From assembly GCF_020921035.1 (NCBI RefSeq), contig NC_063152.1, positions 12,476,001-12,540,000 on the forward strand: a DNA stretch of 64,000 bases, given 5' to 3'. Numbering within the stretch: position 1 is the first letter of the stretch; every line of letters starts with the position of its first letter. The notes below the pieces were generated by a model. The model did no database searches. It saw only the letters and a program-made list of their open reading frames with translations, and was not told the origin of the DNA. The position numbers and the translations under genes were made by a program. The DNA comes from Rhodamnia argentea (Eukaryota > Streptophyta > Magnoliopsida > Myrtales > Myrtaceae). Below, piece after piece: positions 24,125 through 36,131 of this stretch.

Positions 24125-24132
24125 GTATAAAA
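24125..24132 (+). promoter_or_regulatory. TATA box of the NIP pseudogene
   Basis: 'tataaaag' about 140 bases before the pseudogene ATG. It is embedded in 'cttctttaggtataaaa', which is the same in the intact NIP promoter at 30264-30280. Confidence 0.6.
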
Positions 24133-24144
24133 GAGCACCCTTAT

Positions 24145-24967
24145 CCATAAAAATTTGGACTCTCATACACACTATTTAACCATCTTTATCCCCTTCTTGT
24201 CAATCGTGAAAAGCTGATATTTGCTCCTTATCTTGAGTGTTTTCTCCGAAATATTAGCAGAAAATGGCAGATCAGATCAGTGGGAGCAATGGAAACCAGG
24301 GAGTTGTCTTGGAAATGAAAGACACTTCCAACACCAGGGAAGAGATCAAAAGCACTTTCTTCTCTCTTCCCTTCATTCGAAAGGTTACCTGTGTTCTCAT
24401 CTCCATCTACTCTTTTTCCCCCCAATCCCTTTCTTGTTGTTTTTCCTTTGTCTATTTGTTGTTCTTTTCGTGTTCACTTTGACGTTCGTCGACCTTTGGG
24501 GTGCGCATCTTGTGACAACGTGCGAAACATGTTACGTGTCTCGGTAAGGATGAGTCTCATTGCGAAATTTCTCAAAACATCGCAGTTGATCGCTGAGTTC
24601 ATTGGGACGTACTTCTTGGTATTTGCTGGTTGCGGATCGATGGCGGTGAACTTGAACCACGACAAGGTGGTGACCCTCCCGGGATAGCAATAAAATGGGA
24701 CTTGTCAGAGATGGTGTTGGTGTACTCGGTCGGACACATCTCCAGCGCCCATTTCAACTCGGCCATCACCATTGCCTTCACCACCTGCAAGAGGTTTCCC
24801 TGGAAACAGGTCCAATTATCTTCTTCCAAAGTCCTAACCCCTAAACTACCTTTTGTCTATCTTCCCATTCAAAATATGCCCTATTTAACCATAAAAATTT
24901 AGACTCTCATACACACTATTTAACCATCTTTATCCCCTTCTTGTCAATTGTGAAAAGCTGATATTTG
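24145..24967 (+). repeat. 79-bp promoter/leader segment present twice, 744 bp apart
   Basis: 24145-24223 lies in the pseudogene promoter/leader. 24889-24967 is the same 79 bases with two mismatches, but sits in intron 2 of the pseudogene. The sequence between them is exon 1 to early intron 2. The homology of intron 2 with the intact gene (up to about 31083) stops where the second copy begins, which marks a rearrangement junction. Confidence 0.85.
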
Positions 24968-26095
24968 ATCGGTTATATATCAATACCTTCGCTAAAGGAG
25001 ATCAAATTCGAGCCCGTCAACATGTCCAGTTAAATCTACTTTCACTCAAAACCTCAAGTCATTGAGTTATGGACCAACTTGTATATATTATCTGCTCTAC
25101 ACCACACTAATTTTTTGATGTGGGATTTCTCTAACGTAACTTTTAAAAATCTTCCCCTTACATATGAGCTCCAAGGTTAGGTTTTGCTCTCATTAATTCA
25201 AGTATCATTATGTATCAACTTATCTCAACTTGAATCTTCAATGCCCTGCTTCATCCTTGATCTCTTTTTTTGGACCGAACCATAAAGTCTACTATTGGGC
25301 TCGCATTGCTACAGTTGCAGACAGTCCACGACAATGATTCAACTACGAAGAAACCCGGTTGCAACAACCAATTCGTTTTGGCAACGATATTGTTTCCTCT
25401 CCTTCGCAACTCTTGGTTCATCCGATTCTTGACTGAACGTGTTTTCTATCATAGCAATGTTCGTCCTACTCCTGCTCTTCATTGCAAATTTCAGCACCTA
25501 ATTTTGCCTCCATTCCTCGGTTAAAGAACATGACATTAGGGTGAGAAGAAGAAAAAGAATTTAGAGCAAATGACCCACATAGACGATGTTTTAGCACTAA
25601 CATTGTTGACTTTACTTCACCGGTTGGCCACATGGGATGGTTTACGTTAAAATTTCGCGACTTTGGATATTTCTGGCAACATAAATCATGATGACACCGA
25701 GATGATCATTTCGTTACGAATGTGGCATTTAAGTGATCGCTCAAAAAATTTTAGAATTAAAATGAGCACTGTATGAATGTCACGACACTTTCAGTTTCAA
25801 TACCATCGAATTCTAATATACACACTGTTTTCGTGATATGCGCAACGCAACTAACACACTGAAAAAAAGGATATCATCTCATATGAAATCGTACATATAT
25901 GTGAAATTCTTATGGACATGGAACATGATTATTACATCTTGGATTTTTAGCAAACGAGGGATGAGTCAACGCATACAGGTTGGTCCGACTTCTTGTCGCA
26001 AGTATGTTGGATGATCAATTCAAATTTTAATGTGGTTGTTGCAGATTGGAGAGCTCCCTGGGTCTTCAACTGTTTTACTCAATGTGGTGTTGGCA
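24264..26095 (+). pseudogene. NIP1-type aquaporin pseudogene
   Basis: Exon 1 (24264-24383) is open and close to the intact gene: 'MADQISGSNGNQGVVLEMKD' against 'MADETTGSNGNHGVVLEMKD'. Exon 2 (24586-24809) is 224 bases, one fewer than the intact exon; the missing base near 24680 creates a TAG at 24685-24687. The first pore motif reads N-S-A in place of N-P-A. Exon 3 is not found. A diverged exon 4 with its acceptor remains at 26044-26095 (IGELPGSSTVLLNVVLA). Exon 5 is missing. It cannot make a channel. Promoter, leader and exon 1 are well kept, so transcription is possible. It is the upstream member of the tandem NIP pair. Confidence 0.88.
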
Positions 26096-26917
26096 AGCTA
26101 ATTGTTTATTCTTCCTCGTTCTCGTCTCAGCCTCGAAATAAAATGAATGTCAAATGTTTATTTTGCGGAAATAAATAATTGAGAAAACGTTCTTTTTATA
26201 ATATCAGTGGAAATAATTGATTAGTAAAAGATAATTTATTATCGATAATAATTTATGTTTAAACAATTTGTGGGCGATAGTATTTTTTTTTCTTCTGCAC
26301 ATTTTGTAAGCAATACAATTGATTATTTTTAATAAAATATTTTTTCAAATCATTCGTTAACCATGGAACAGGCGCACTCAATTCTATTATAAATCTCTCA
26401 ATGTGGCCAGTTTGGTTCTAAACCTTTTGATAGTTTGTCAATATGGTCCTTCCGGCAAAGTTTGGTTAGCAGTCGCTGCTATGGACCGCCAAACGTCCTA
26501 CATGGCATGGTTGCCGGTTACCGCTAATATAAACATTTTTTATTTTGCATTTTTTTCAATTGTAATGAATTGTTTAATCAATTTTTCCCTTTTTTTTTCC
26601 TAACCGTTAATGAATTTGGCTCTATTTCTCTCCTCAGTTCCTTAGTGAGATGTCTTAGAATATCAACATTCCCACCTTCGTTTTGGTTATCAGCTTGCGG
26701 TTCGGAAAGAATAGCCCTATAATTGCCATGTCGAGGTGGCTGGTAGTTGCCAACGGCATTGTCAAGCTGCGGTTGATTCAAAGAGAGCTATGGCTGTTGA
26801 TTGCCGCCGCCGCCAACCACCTTTTCGGTTCCCAGTTGCCTTTGCCGATGATCAGTTGCAATCAAATGAAAGTTCTGCCTCAACTCAAGTCCATGATTTA
26901 TTAAAAAGGTGATGACA
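26096..26917. other. Intergenic repeat-derived DNA behind the NIP pseudogene
   Basis: AT-rich, with a block at 26380-26620 worded like the dispersed MULE-like family ('ggttctaaacctttt', 'gtcaatatggtcctt'). No gene seen. The ORF at 26578-26781 (minus) is unassigned. Confidence 0.4.
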
Positions 26918-27145
26918 TGACTCCTTTAAATTGTCACTAAATCCACGTGAACAACGCAGACTCACATATTTATGGGGTGTTCCCAAAGAGAGCTAAGGTG
27001 CCTAAACCTTATCCAACGCAGCTTTTAACGTAGGCGGGTCATCCTAGTAGTTCCCTCGTTCGTCAATTTGGACCCTTCAATGGAGTTTCGAAACTGCGTG
27101 ATGAATTGACTATCTATCCCTTCTCGTGTATGCCTTCTCCTTTCT
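26918..27145 (+). repeat. Downstream marker block of the NIP duplication, copy 1
   Basis: Matches 34480-34725 in the same orientation: shared 'aatccacgtgaa.aacgca', 'catccaacgcagctttta', 'tagttccct.gtt.gtcaat' and 'tgaattgactatc'. It lies downstream of the NIP pseudogene just as the partner lies downstream of the intact NIP gene. Confidence 0.75.
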
Positions 27146-27269
27146 AACGAAATTGATATTGAAAGAATGGTATTATTATCCGCGTTTCGGTATTCGCATT
27201 CCCGACAAAATTTCCAAACAAGGTCAAGGAAAAAGGCGCAAAATTTTGTGGGACCAGAATTAAGTTATC

Positions 27270-28390
27270 TAATAGGGCCAAATGACACCGGAAGTGCTAA
27301 AGTTTGTGTACCACGCTCACTTTAGTACCAAAAAAATTTTCGTCAGCCTATTTAAGTGCTAAATCGGAGAAATTCCAGCCAAACCGATTATGTTGTATTT
27401 ATTATTAAATTTTTATTATTACGTGGAAACTTTTTTTAGGATATCACACATGGCAATTTTTTAAAAAATTCAGTACACATGGACTTCTAAACTTAAAATA
27501 AGTTCGAATTTTTTTCAAAAAATAAATTAAATTTAAATATAAGCTTTAAATTTTAAAAAAATAAAAAATAAAAAAAATAAAAGGAAAAGGGTTGCAGCGG
27601 GGAGGGCTTGCATAGCCCTAGCCGCTGCTGCCCACCATCCTAGCCCCGGCCAGTGGCCGGCGACCCTAGCCGTCCTTAGGCAAGGGTTGGGGGATGGTCG
27701 GTGGAGGTCACCAACCTTCTGCCGATCACCCGTGGCCGTCCCCAACAAAATCACACTCTGGCACCGTCTTCTTCGGCAACCGAGCGAGGCGCCAGAGCAA
27801 GACCTGGTGCCACAAACTTGTTTACTCAATGGCCGACAAGATCAAAGATACACGAACAATGATACGTCTACGGGTTCAAGCCAAAAAAAGCCATCACGCA
27901 TGCAGATTCGGTTCAAACATTTTGTTAAACACGTTGGCTGCATCGGTTAAAGAGGGAATAGCTAAACCAATCGAGGGCCGATCTCGAACCAAAAATCGAC
28001 GAAATAGGACAAGACTCAGAATAGGCAAGCAATGACTCGAGGACATTCAACGTAGAAATGGGCAAGACACTATAGGTTCGGTCCCTACTTGGCTCGTGAA
28101 TGGTGACCGGAACATCTAAGCGAGAGTAGTAGCCCTCGCCTAAGGTCGCCGGTCATTGCCTGGGGCTTGGCAACCCCTGCCAACCATCCCCCACCCTCGC
28201 TAGCATGGCTAGTGATGGTGGGCCGGCGGCAAGGGCTATGCAAGTCGTCGCCACTACCACAAGGCCTTTTTTTTTATTTGTTTTTCTTTTTAGCTTATTT
28301 TTTAAATTTTTTAACATATTTTTAACTTTTATCCTTTTTTTTTATTGTTGATTGGATCCTCCGGTGAACCACGCAGGCTTAAGTTATTAA
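27270..28390. mobile_element. Fold-back type element with GC-rich inverted arms
   Basis: The segment about 27560-27720 and the reverse complement of about 28130-28290 share 'ggcttgcatagccc', 'cccaccatc', 'gaccggcgacc/ggccggcgaccc' type strings in the same order, each beside a poly(A)/poly(T)-rich tract. AT-rich outer arms flank a GC-rich core. No coding capacity is recognised. Ends and target duplication are not resolved. Confidence 0.5.
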
Positions 28391-28429
28391 TAAAAAAAAT
28401 TACCATGTGGGATTTCCGGCAAAAGCGTG

Positions 28430-29035
28430 CTTGAGTCGACTCTCAAATAATCGTTTTTGAATTATTAAGATGAATGCAAGGTTAATTTTGAATGTTGCGA
28501 CGCATACAAGCTAAAAGTCTAGATTTTCCATGACATAAAAAGAACTCCAATACAAGGTTTTAATATTGGAAATGCCGAATAAGAGTAATACTCACGGAAG
28601 ACTCGCGAGTGTGAGCACCTATAAAGAGACTAATGTCGCAAGGTGCTCCTTATATGGATAAAGATCTAGATAAACGTATGTAAAAAGTGAGACTTTTTGG
28701 GGGGTGGTCGGACTTATTCACGTGAATCATCCTCACGTGAATCTTACTTAGCTCATGAGAACCACGCAATGCATTGAAGGTTACAAAATGTAGCATTTAG
28801 GGATAGGATAAGTTTTGATAGCACTCCCCCCTATCTGAGAAAGCAAAAGAAAGAAAAAACAAAGGAATGTGGCCAACAAAGTTTTGTCCCCTATCCACAG
28901 GTAATACAGGGGTTAAGAATAACGAATCTCTTATGCTAAAAGCAGATACACCTTGCAAATTCGTTATTACGGATTGTTCCTACAAAGGATCGGACGCACG
29001 ACAATATACAATACATGAATCCTTGATCTTTTTTA
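28430..29035 (+). repeat. Distal marker block of the NIP duplication, copy 1
   Basis: Matches 37510-38000 in the same orientation: 'gatgaatg.aag', 'aagctaaaagtc.aga.ttt', 'ttgtcccctatcc' versus 'ttgtccctattcg', 'cgttattac', and 'caatac.tgaatccttgat'. Unknown content. It could be a dispersed repeat on its own, but its order relative to the NIP copies is kept. Confidence 0.65.
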
Positions 29036-30049
29036 TTTGTTTATTATTATTTTGAAAAATGTTATCCGAACCATCCATCTATTTTGACCCAATATACAAT
29101 ATCATCAGCCCCTTAAACTTTCAACTTTGTCCCTAAATCTTATAATTTGTTCAATCTAGGCTCTTAACTTTCCATGGCAAAGCCAAAATGAGTCCTTCGT
29201 TACTATTTGCAAGTTTTCATAATTACATTTTTGCTACGATTGAACATTCAGGGATACTTCAAGGACCCTATTGGACAATTTAAAAACTTCATGGATGACA
29301 TTGCACATTGAGTCAAAGTTTAATGATTATTTGTGTCTTTTTTCCCGGTCATTTTCGGTTTTTTCGGTGACTTGTCCATCTTATTTTCACCGGAGATTGT
29401 CAAAACAATTCCTGGATTTTTTTTTTAATCTTTTAATACCAGAAGTTACAATGCATAACTAAGCGTGTTAATGACCAAAAAACTTGATCAAAATCAAGAG
29501 AAAGTTATTCAAGAACGTCACTGCAAGAACTGCACAAGTCGTAATTCGATCTGACCAAGCACATTCACATTGGGCGTTGACTAGTACCACGGTGTGACAC
29601 AAAACGCTGCACGGGGGACATTTCCCTTTGGTCAATCCTTCGCACCTATATGAACATGACTGAAAATCACACCTTGATGATTTATCAAGCCAACATAAAA
29701 CGACCATGGCTAATGTGGGAAGGCCTCACGAGAGTCTGGCTTAGGTCTAATATGAGAATATTCATAAAGACTTTACTTCCACGAGCCTCGATTAAGCCCA
29801 ATTTAAATTTACAGCAAAAAACAAATGAAATGGTCCAAACCTTCCGTTAATGGATCTTTGTGCCCTATTTGGTCCCATCATGGAACAAATCAGTCCCTCC
29901 AATATCTTGGCTGGTAAAAGGAAATATATTATTTCCTCATTCGTTGCCTTAATAAGTTTTGCATAACACGTGGGAGTCGAATCTCGCGCATAACATTAAA
30001 CGTCTTCATCTCAGTCAGCGGCAGCGGGGATAAGGGTCAAACATCATAC
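29036..30049. other. Spacer upstream of the intact NIP gene
   Basis: Includes a block (29060-29260) in the style 'ccttaaactttcaactttgtccctaaatc', as in dispersed repeats elsewhere in the window. No gene seen. Confidence 0.4.
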
Positions 30050-30272
30050 ATGTCAAGGTCCAATCTCAAATCCCATAATGCCAGACAGGCAACCCATTTA
30101 AGGAACTTTCCCTAAATTACAAATCCCACAATCCTGCTCAAATTAAGGATTTGTCTCCATGAAGCTAAGGTGCCTTTCCCTCTCCCCGCGTCTCAGCTCC
30201 GGTGGTTGAATCGGCCTCCAATGCCTGCCTCGGTTCACGGGTCATCTTTTTCAACGTTTCATCTTCTTTAGG

Positions 30273-30281
30273 TATAAAAAG
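30273..30281 (+). promoter_or_regulatory. TATA box of the NIP1 gene
   Basis: 'tataaaaag' about 180 bases upstream of the ATG, followed by a (CT)n tract at about 30311-30333 in the probable leader. The surrounding promoter (30050-30290) is homologous to that of the pseudogene (24010-24140). Confidence 0.65.
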
Positions 30282-30460
30282 GCAAATTGGCATACACAAT
30301 CTTTATCCATATCTCTCTCTCTCTCTCTCTCTCAAGCGCAATCATAAATTGGGCCAAACGGATCGAACCCATGTCAGTGATTTCCTTCCCCTTCTTGTCA
30401 ATCTCGAAAACCTGTTACTGCTTCCTAACTTGAGTGTTTTCTCGGGAAAATTAGCAGAAA

Positions 30461-32741
30461 ATGGCAGATGAGACGACTGGGAGCAATGGAAACCATGGAG
30501 TTGTCTTGGAAATGAAAGACACTTCCAACGCCAAGGAAGAGACTACAAGCCCTTTATTCTCTTTTCCCTTCATTCAAAAGGTTACTTTGTGTTCTCCTCT
30601 CCATCTTCTCTTCATTCCCCCCAATACTTTCCCTTCTTGTTTCGTTTTTGTCCTTTTTCTTTTTCCTTTTCATATTCACTTGGATGTTCATCAATTTTTC
30701 GGGGCGCGCATATTGTGAAAACGTGTAGAACATTTGCGGGTTTCGTTCGGAATGAGTTTGATCGCGAATTTCCTCGAAAACATTGCAGTTGATCGCGGAG
30801 GTCTTTGGGACCTACTTCCTGATATTCGCGGGCTGCGGGTCGGTGGCGGTGAACTTGGACTTCGACAAGGTGGTGACGCTCCCAGGGATATCGATAGTTT
30901 GGGGTTTGGCGGTGATGGTGCTGGTGTACTCGGTCGGACACATCTCCGGCGCCCATTTCAACCCGGCGGTCACCGTTGCTTTCGCCACATGCAGGAGGTT
31001 TCCATGGAAACAGGTGCAACCATAGCTCTTCCAAAGTCATAACTCCTGAACTACTTTTGTCTACGTTCCCATTTAAAATATGTCCCAATCAGAGGCCTGT
31101 CTAGAAAAGCTTTTGCTTTGACCGCATGATTCTAAGCGGCCACCAGTTTTAGAGGCCATTAGCTACTGGTTAGGTGCATCTTGTAGGTAGCTATTGAATG
31201 GTTTGCAAACGTGTAATGGGAAATTTGCTCCGTTCGGTCCCGGAGAGAAGAAGGATTCAAATGAATGAGCTTGGCGGATCCAATCTTTTCCCATCAAAGA
31301 ATTCTCTAAATCTCATGTGTTCTATCTAAATATCGACTCGCGCAAGCATTAGTATAGGCAATCAACGGAGAGTTTTTTAGTTAATTCTTTTGCTAAGATA
31401 AGACTTCCTCTCAGTTGCATTTTGCTCTTGGCGTGTAGGTACCACCATACATATTGGCACAAGTCGTGGGATCGACACTGGCAAACGGGACGCTGCGTTT
31501 GCTATTTACCGGCGAACTGAACCATTTCCTAGGGACTAAACCGGCCGGTTCGGATGTGCAAGCGTTCGTCTTCGAGTTCATCATCACTTTTTACCTCATG
31601 TTCATCATCTCCGGCGTCGCGACGGACAATAGAGCAGTGAGTTTTAACTTCTCTCTTTGAATTTACTTGCTGATAATCGGAAGAAATTTCAATGGAAATT
31701 CCTGTACAAATAGAGCAGTCGTCACCAAAGGGATACGGAGAATCATGCACATTGAATGCGAGAAAGAGTCACTTAGCTCATCACATGCCGGTTGATGGGA
31801 CTTCTGACCACACAATGGGCACGCGATTCCTCTAAAATTGATTTAAATATTCGTTACACTCAAATTAGATTATCTTAAAATACAAACTTCGATAAATTTT
31901 TTGGTTTATGTACCTGTCATTAATTACTTAATGTAATTCATGTTTGTGATTGGTGCAGATCGGGGAGCTCGCTGGCCTTGCTGTTGGTGCAACAGTCTTG
32001 CTGAACGTGATGTTTGCAGGGTATTGACTTTTTATATTCCTTGTGTGTTCATCTCCCTCTCATCTCACGCTGGAAAATAAATTTTGACCATGATTTTTGA
32101 CTGGCTACGTCTTTTGAATAAGATAAATTGTACATGATTGACTACATCTTTTAAAATAAAGAAACATCATAGGATATAGGTTAATATTATAAGATGTAGC
32201 TGTTCCAAATCATCATCTAAATGTCATAATCTACGCCATCAATGATTAGACCATCCTCAACCTTTTCTTAGATTATGTTCTATGTATGTGCTTTGGCCGG
32301 CAATTCAAAGAGAAAGTTATCCAGATTATCGAATTCTTTTTCCTCGAATGTCGGGCCCAACTTCTATACTGTGAAAGCCCTCACAAGCTTTCGCTCCGAG
32401 AAATTGGGTCGGCCGACAAATTTTCGTTTTGGCTAAGAAGTGAAATATTAATCGGGGCAGATATCAAGGATTTCATTATTGTAATTGGAGTTTTTTTTTT
32501 TTTTTTTTGGGTGGTGGTTAGGCCAGTAACGGGAGCATCTATGAACCCAGCAAGGAGCTTGGGTCCAGCGATAGTGTTTCACCATTACGACAAGCTGTGG
32601 ATCTACATCGCGGCACCAATGGCCGGGGCGATTTCCGGGGCATGGGTCTACAACCTGATCCGGTTCACTGACAAGCCCATCCGAGAGATCACCAAATCCG
32701 GCTCTTTCCTCCGGAGCTCCACCCGAAACTGCTCCTCTTGA
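30461..32741 (+). CDS. NIP1: NOD26-like intrinsic protein (aquaporin), NIP subgroup I
   Basis: Five exons: 30461-30580, 30789-31013, 31439-31636, 31959-32020, 32522-32741. All are GT/AG and in phase, giving 274 residues, normal for NIPs. Both pore motifs are intact: N-P-A at 98-100 (GAHFNPAVTV) and N-P-A at 210-212 (GASMNPARS). The selectivity filter reads Trp78, Val198, Ala207, Arg213, the W-V-A-R set of NIP subgroup I, whose members pass water, glycerol, lactic acid or arsenite and sit in the plasma or ER membrane. The cytoplasmic N-terminus (1-40) is exon 1. The C-tail has Arg/Ser-rich 'SGSFLRSSTR', a likely phosphorylation region as in nodulin 26. Intron 4 ends in a long poly(T) tract before a 'gtggttag' acceptor. 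It is the intact member of a tandem pair with the pseudogene at 24264. Confidence 0.93.
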
Positions 32742-32944
32742 GCCAAAACTCATTCCCCCCACCCCCCCTCTCTCTCTCTCTCTTCTCTTTTATTTTTGCT
32801 GCTCAGGATGCGTGCATTCATAGTGGAAAGGGTTAGTTTCTCTTACTTGGATAGATGGTTATTCCCTTCTATCTGGTGGAAATGTTAACTTGTTGTATTT
32901 TCATTTAGAAAATTATTTTCCTAATGATCGGAAAATTAATTTCA

Positions 32945-33020
32945 ACCTCATCCGGTTCACCGACCTGACCCTGCGAGAAATTACACGGTCTAGTTCTTTC
33001 CTCCGAAGCTCCACCGGAAG
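32945..33020 (+). pseudogene. Duplicate scrap of the NIP C-terminal exon, just downstream of the gene
   Basis: 'aacctcatccggttcaccga' and 'ggtctagttctttcctccga' repeat the C-terminal coding end of the NIP gene (about 32650-32725) roughly 300 bases further on, with substitutions. It may lie in the 3' UTR. Closest to the scrap at 22433-22520 in its flanking sequence. Confidence 0.65.
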
Positions 33021-33946
33021 TCCCTATACCCTCTCTCTCTCTCTCTTTCTAAGAGTGAATTAGGTGACTCCTAGAAAACTTAAACTAGCATGAACAACGA
33101 ATGAAAGAGACCTTCTGAAAAAACCATCATCAGTTGTGAAAACCTGCAAAAACCTTAATCGATTTAGCATTTCCACTTCAAATATTTTCAGGCGTCAGCT
33201 AGGATTCTAATCTTAATGACAAATGTGCCATTTTCTTTTTCGAACTTTGTCCCTTCCAACGTTTCAAAGTTACGCACCACAAAACCCATCTACCCAAAAC
33301 GCTAGCGCAATCCACCACCTTTGAAAATCCTTACAAGATTGTGCCTTAAAGTCTCGTTCGGTTCAATGCGGAAATGAATTTCACAAGAATCAGGAATTCA
33401 TGATTCCTACATTTTTATATTTGGAGAGAAATTAAAATGTGGAGTTGGGTTCCACACGGCGTAAGATTCTTCCAAAGGTGCGGAATTGGGTTTACTAGCA
33501 TTCAAACTTAAATTACCCACTGCTAATACAATAGAACTGTAAAAATAACTACTATAACATCGGTTACCCCAACCACCACCGTCTTTTTTGTTCTCCGCTC
33601 TACTTGCCGTCACTTACCAGTGCCAGTCACATGCTGTCGATTGCAATCGGCATTCGTCGTTGTCGTTGATCGCCACTGCCTATATGCTCTTAAATCTCCC
33701 CCACCAGTCACCGTTTCCAACCATGAATAATCATGCCGATGACAAGTATACTTCATTAGAAGGTCAAGCAATTCTAACAATTGAGATGGAACCTCATTCC
33801 AAAATGTAAGATTACTTGAAATGGGAATCCATGTGAGGATTTTTGTATCATGGAACCAAACGAGGTCAATGGAGTTGAGTTCCAAGAAACTTCGTTGCAA
33901 TGAAATGATAGTTCAACCTAAACTCAAGTCCAAGGTGTAATTAAAC
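33021..33946. other. Spacer downstream of NIP1
   Basis: No gene recognised. The open frame at 33610-33900 (minus) lacks any familiar motif. Confidence 0.4.
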
Positions 33947-34470
33947 GGAAAATTGTCCAAAAAAAAATTTCGACGATTTGTCAATATAATCATTTCAGCC
34001 AATTTTGGTCGGAAACCGCTGCCGTAGAGGCCAACCATCCTACTCGGCATTACCGATGCTAACTTTGACAGTTTTTGAAATTTTTTTCGTTTAATTTATG
34101 TTTTTCTTTCCTTTTTTCTTTTTTTTTTTTTTTTGCCTATTTTCCTCCACCAGTCCGAGGCCCCAAGGATGGCCGACGGATTTAGCTAGCCATAGACGAG
34201 GGTTGGGACGCCCTCGACAACGGAGGGAAATTTGAAAAAAAAAAGAAAAAGGAAAATAAAAGGAAAGGAGAAAAGGTTTAAAATATTTAAAATAGAATTA
34301 CAAAAATCACATATGTTAGTGCTAGTAGTGCCACATATAATAGATGGCGTGCAAAACAGCAATTTACATTGGCCAAGAGGACTACATAAGCAAATCATCA
34401 AAATATTTGTGATTAAATTGACTAAATAAGCTGCCGTATGGTAAATTCAAGAATGTTTAGACAATTGTCC
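33947..34470. mobile_element. MULE-like non-autonomous element
   Basis: The left end 'ggaaaattgtccaaaa' and the right end read in reverse ('ggacaattgtctaaac') are inverted and belong to the family at 36132 and 42966. A/G-rich tracts and a GC-rich core (34150-34220) are inside. No transposase. The target duplication is not clear. Confidence 0.5.
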
Positions 34471-34479
34471 CATGAATTA

Positions 34480-34725
34480 AAGGTGCTCACTCCTTCAAAT
34501 TATCAATTAATCCACGTGAAGAACGCAAATTACGTGTTTAAGAGGTGTTCGCATAGAGATACGGAACCTAAACCTCATCCAACGCAGCTTTTATCGTAGA
34601 AGGGTCAACCTTGTAGTTCCCTTGTTTGTCAATTTTGACCCCTCAATTTAACTCCAAATTAAGTTGAAGATTTAAAACCACGTGCTGAATTGACTATCCA
34701 TCCCTCCTTGTGTATGTCATTGCCT
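34480..34725 (+). repeat. Downstream marker block of the NIP duplication, copy 2
   Basis: Partner of 26918-27145, same orientation; the shared strings are given there. Confidence 0.75.
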
Positions 34726-36131
34726 TTTCTTAGGCAATGTTTGGGTAAACCGATCACGCTTAGAATGAAAGAGAACGAGTCATAATAATTAATTATATAA
34801 AATCAAAATTTTCAACTCCATTTTGGTTAAAAATACTCATCTTTTTAGTTAAGTTACCGAAATGCCCTCCTCTCTCTTTTTTTTTTATCAGGCTAAATGG
34901 AGTGGGAACGTGTGAGGAAGAAGCAGGGTTTTGCAACCTGCACGCGACACATAACGCACGCAATGTGGCTTGCATAGTAGAGCAAAATAGGATAGAACCA
35001 GATAAATAAAAAAAACCTCATAAAACTGCCTTTATTTATATCTTCTTTCTCTTTAGTTTCACATTAAAAATGTTTTATTACACCCAACAAAATATCATGC
35101 ATCTTGTTATCAAATGTTTTATTTATGGTCTCCTGTTTTCAATCATAATATATTTCTATTAATCATAGCTTATAAGCACAAATTAATTGCCTTTTTTTTT
35201 AATCAAATAGTATGGGCGAAGCTATATTTTAAAGTTGAAAATTAAAAAAAAATTCAATTAAATTATCCAGGTGACCTTGATCAAAAATGGAAAAGAAGAA
35301 CTAATCAAAGTATGAAATGGTTAATTTGTTAGAAGCATTATCATATCTCAAATATTTTAATATTTAGGTCATTTTTAAATATGAACCAAATATAAGCACG
35401 TAAAGGACACAAAAAAGGAAACTTCTTGATGTCTACTCCTAATATGAAGAAAGTAATCGATATTGATTGTAAATTTAATCTCATATCAAGTGGATCAAAA
35501 TATTAATATATGGTCAAAATTTTCCTCTGAAAAAATATGATGTGAGTTTGGAAGTGAATGTGTAAATAAATCATCAACCCTCATCTTGTGATTCATATTA
35601 AAACTTCAAAAATCTTAAAAGAAAGCATAAATCAGGGGTGTTTAACTTTAAAAACCTACAAAACTTATTCCGAAAAACACTCACAATGTCAAAATTGACT
35701 AGACTACTAGATTGTATTTTAATTTTCAACTTTTAAATAAAGTTCTACCAAAACTATTTGATAAAAAACTAGGCAATTAATTATGTGTTTATAAGCCATA
35801 ATAACTAGATTTTTCTCGCTTTTAAGTAATTTTTGTGATTAAAATATGATATCATAAATTAAAACTAATGACATTCCTTAGTCAAAGTGATGGAAAATAA
35901 GATAATATCTTGTTGGGTGTAATTTGACAGTTACATTGTGAAACAAATGAGAGAGATGATAGAAATAAAGTCAGTTTTATGGGTTAGCCTAATAAAAAGA
36001 ACAATAAATTGATCAGAGAAAAGGATATTTCGGTAAGTTCATTGGAAAAAAGAATATCTCAACCAAAATGGGAATAGAAATAGGGCTATCCAACCGAAAT
36101 GGAAACCAATTTTTGTTATCACCTATAGTAT
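34726..36131. other. AT-rich intergenic region
   Basis: About 1.4 kb of strongly AT-rich sequence. No open frame, RNA gene or transposon structure could be supported. Confidence 0.5.

Noticed and set aside
26578..26904. Overlapping open frames on both strands (26578-26781 minus, 26683-26904 plus)
   Set aside because: Both lie in repeat-derived sequence and show no protein motif.
30612..31088. 158-codon minus-strand frame over NIP exon 2
   Set aside because: Antisense shadow of a conserved aquaporin exon.
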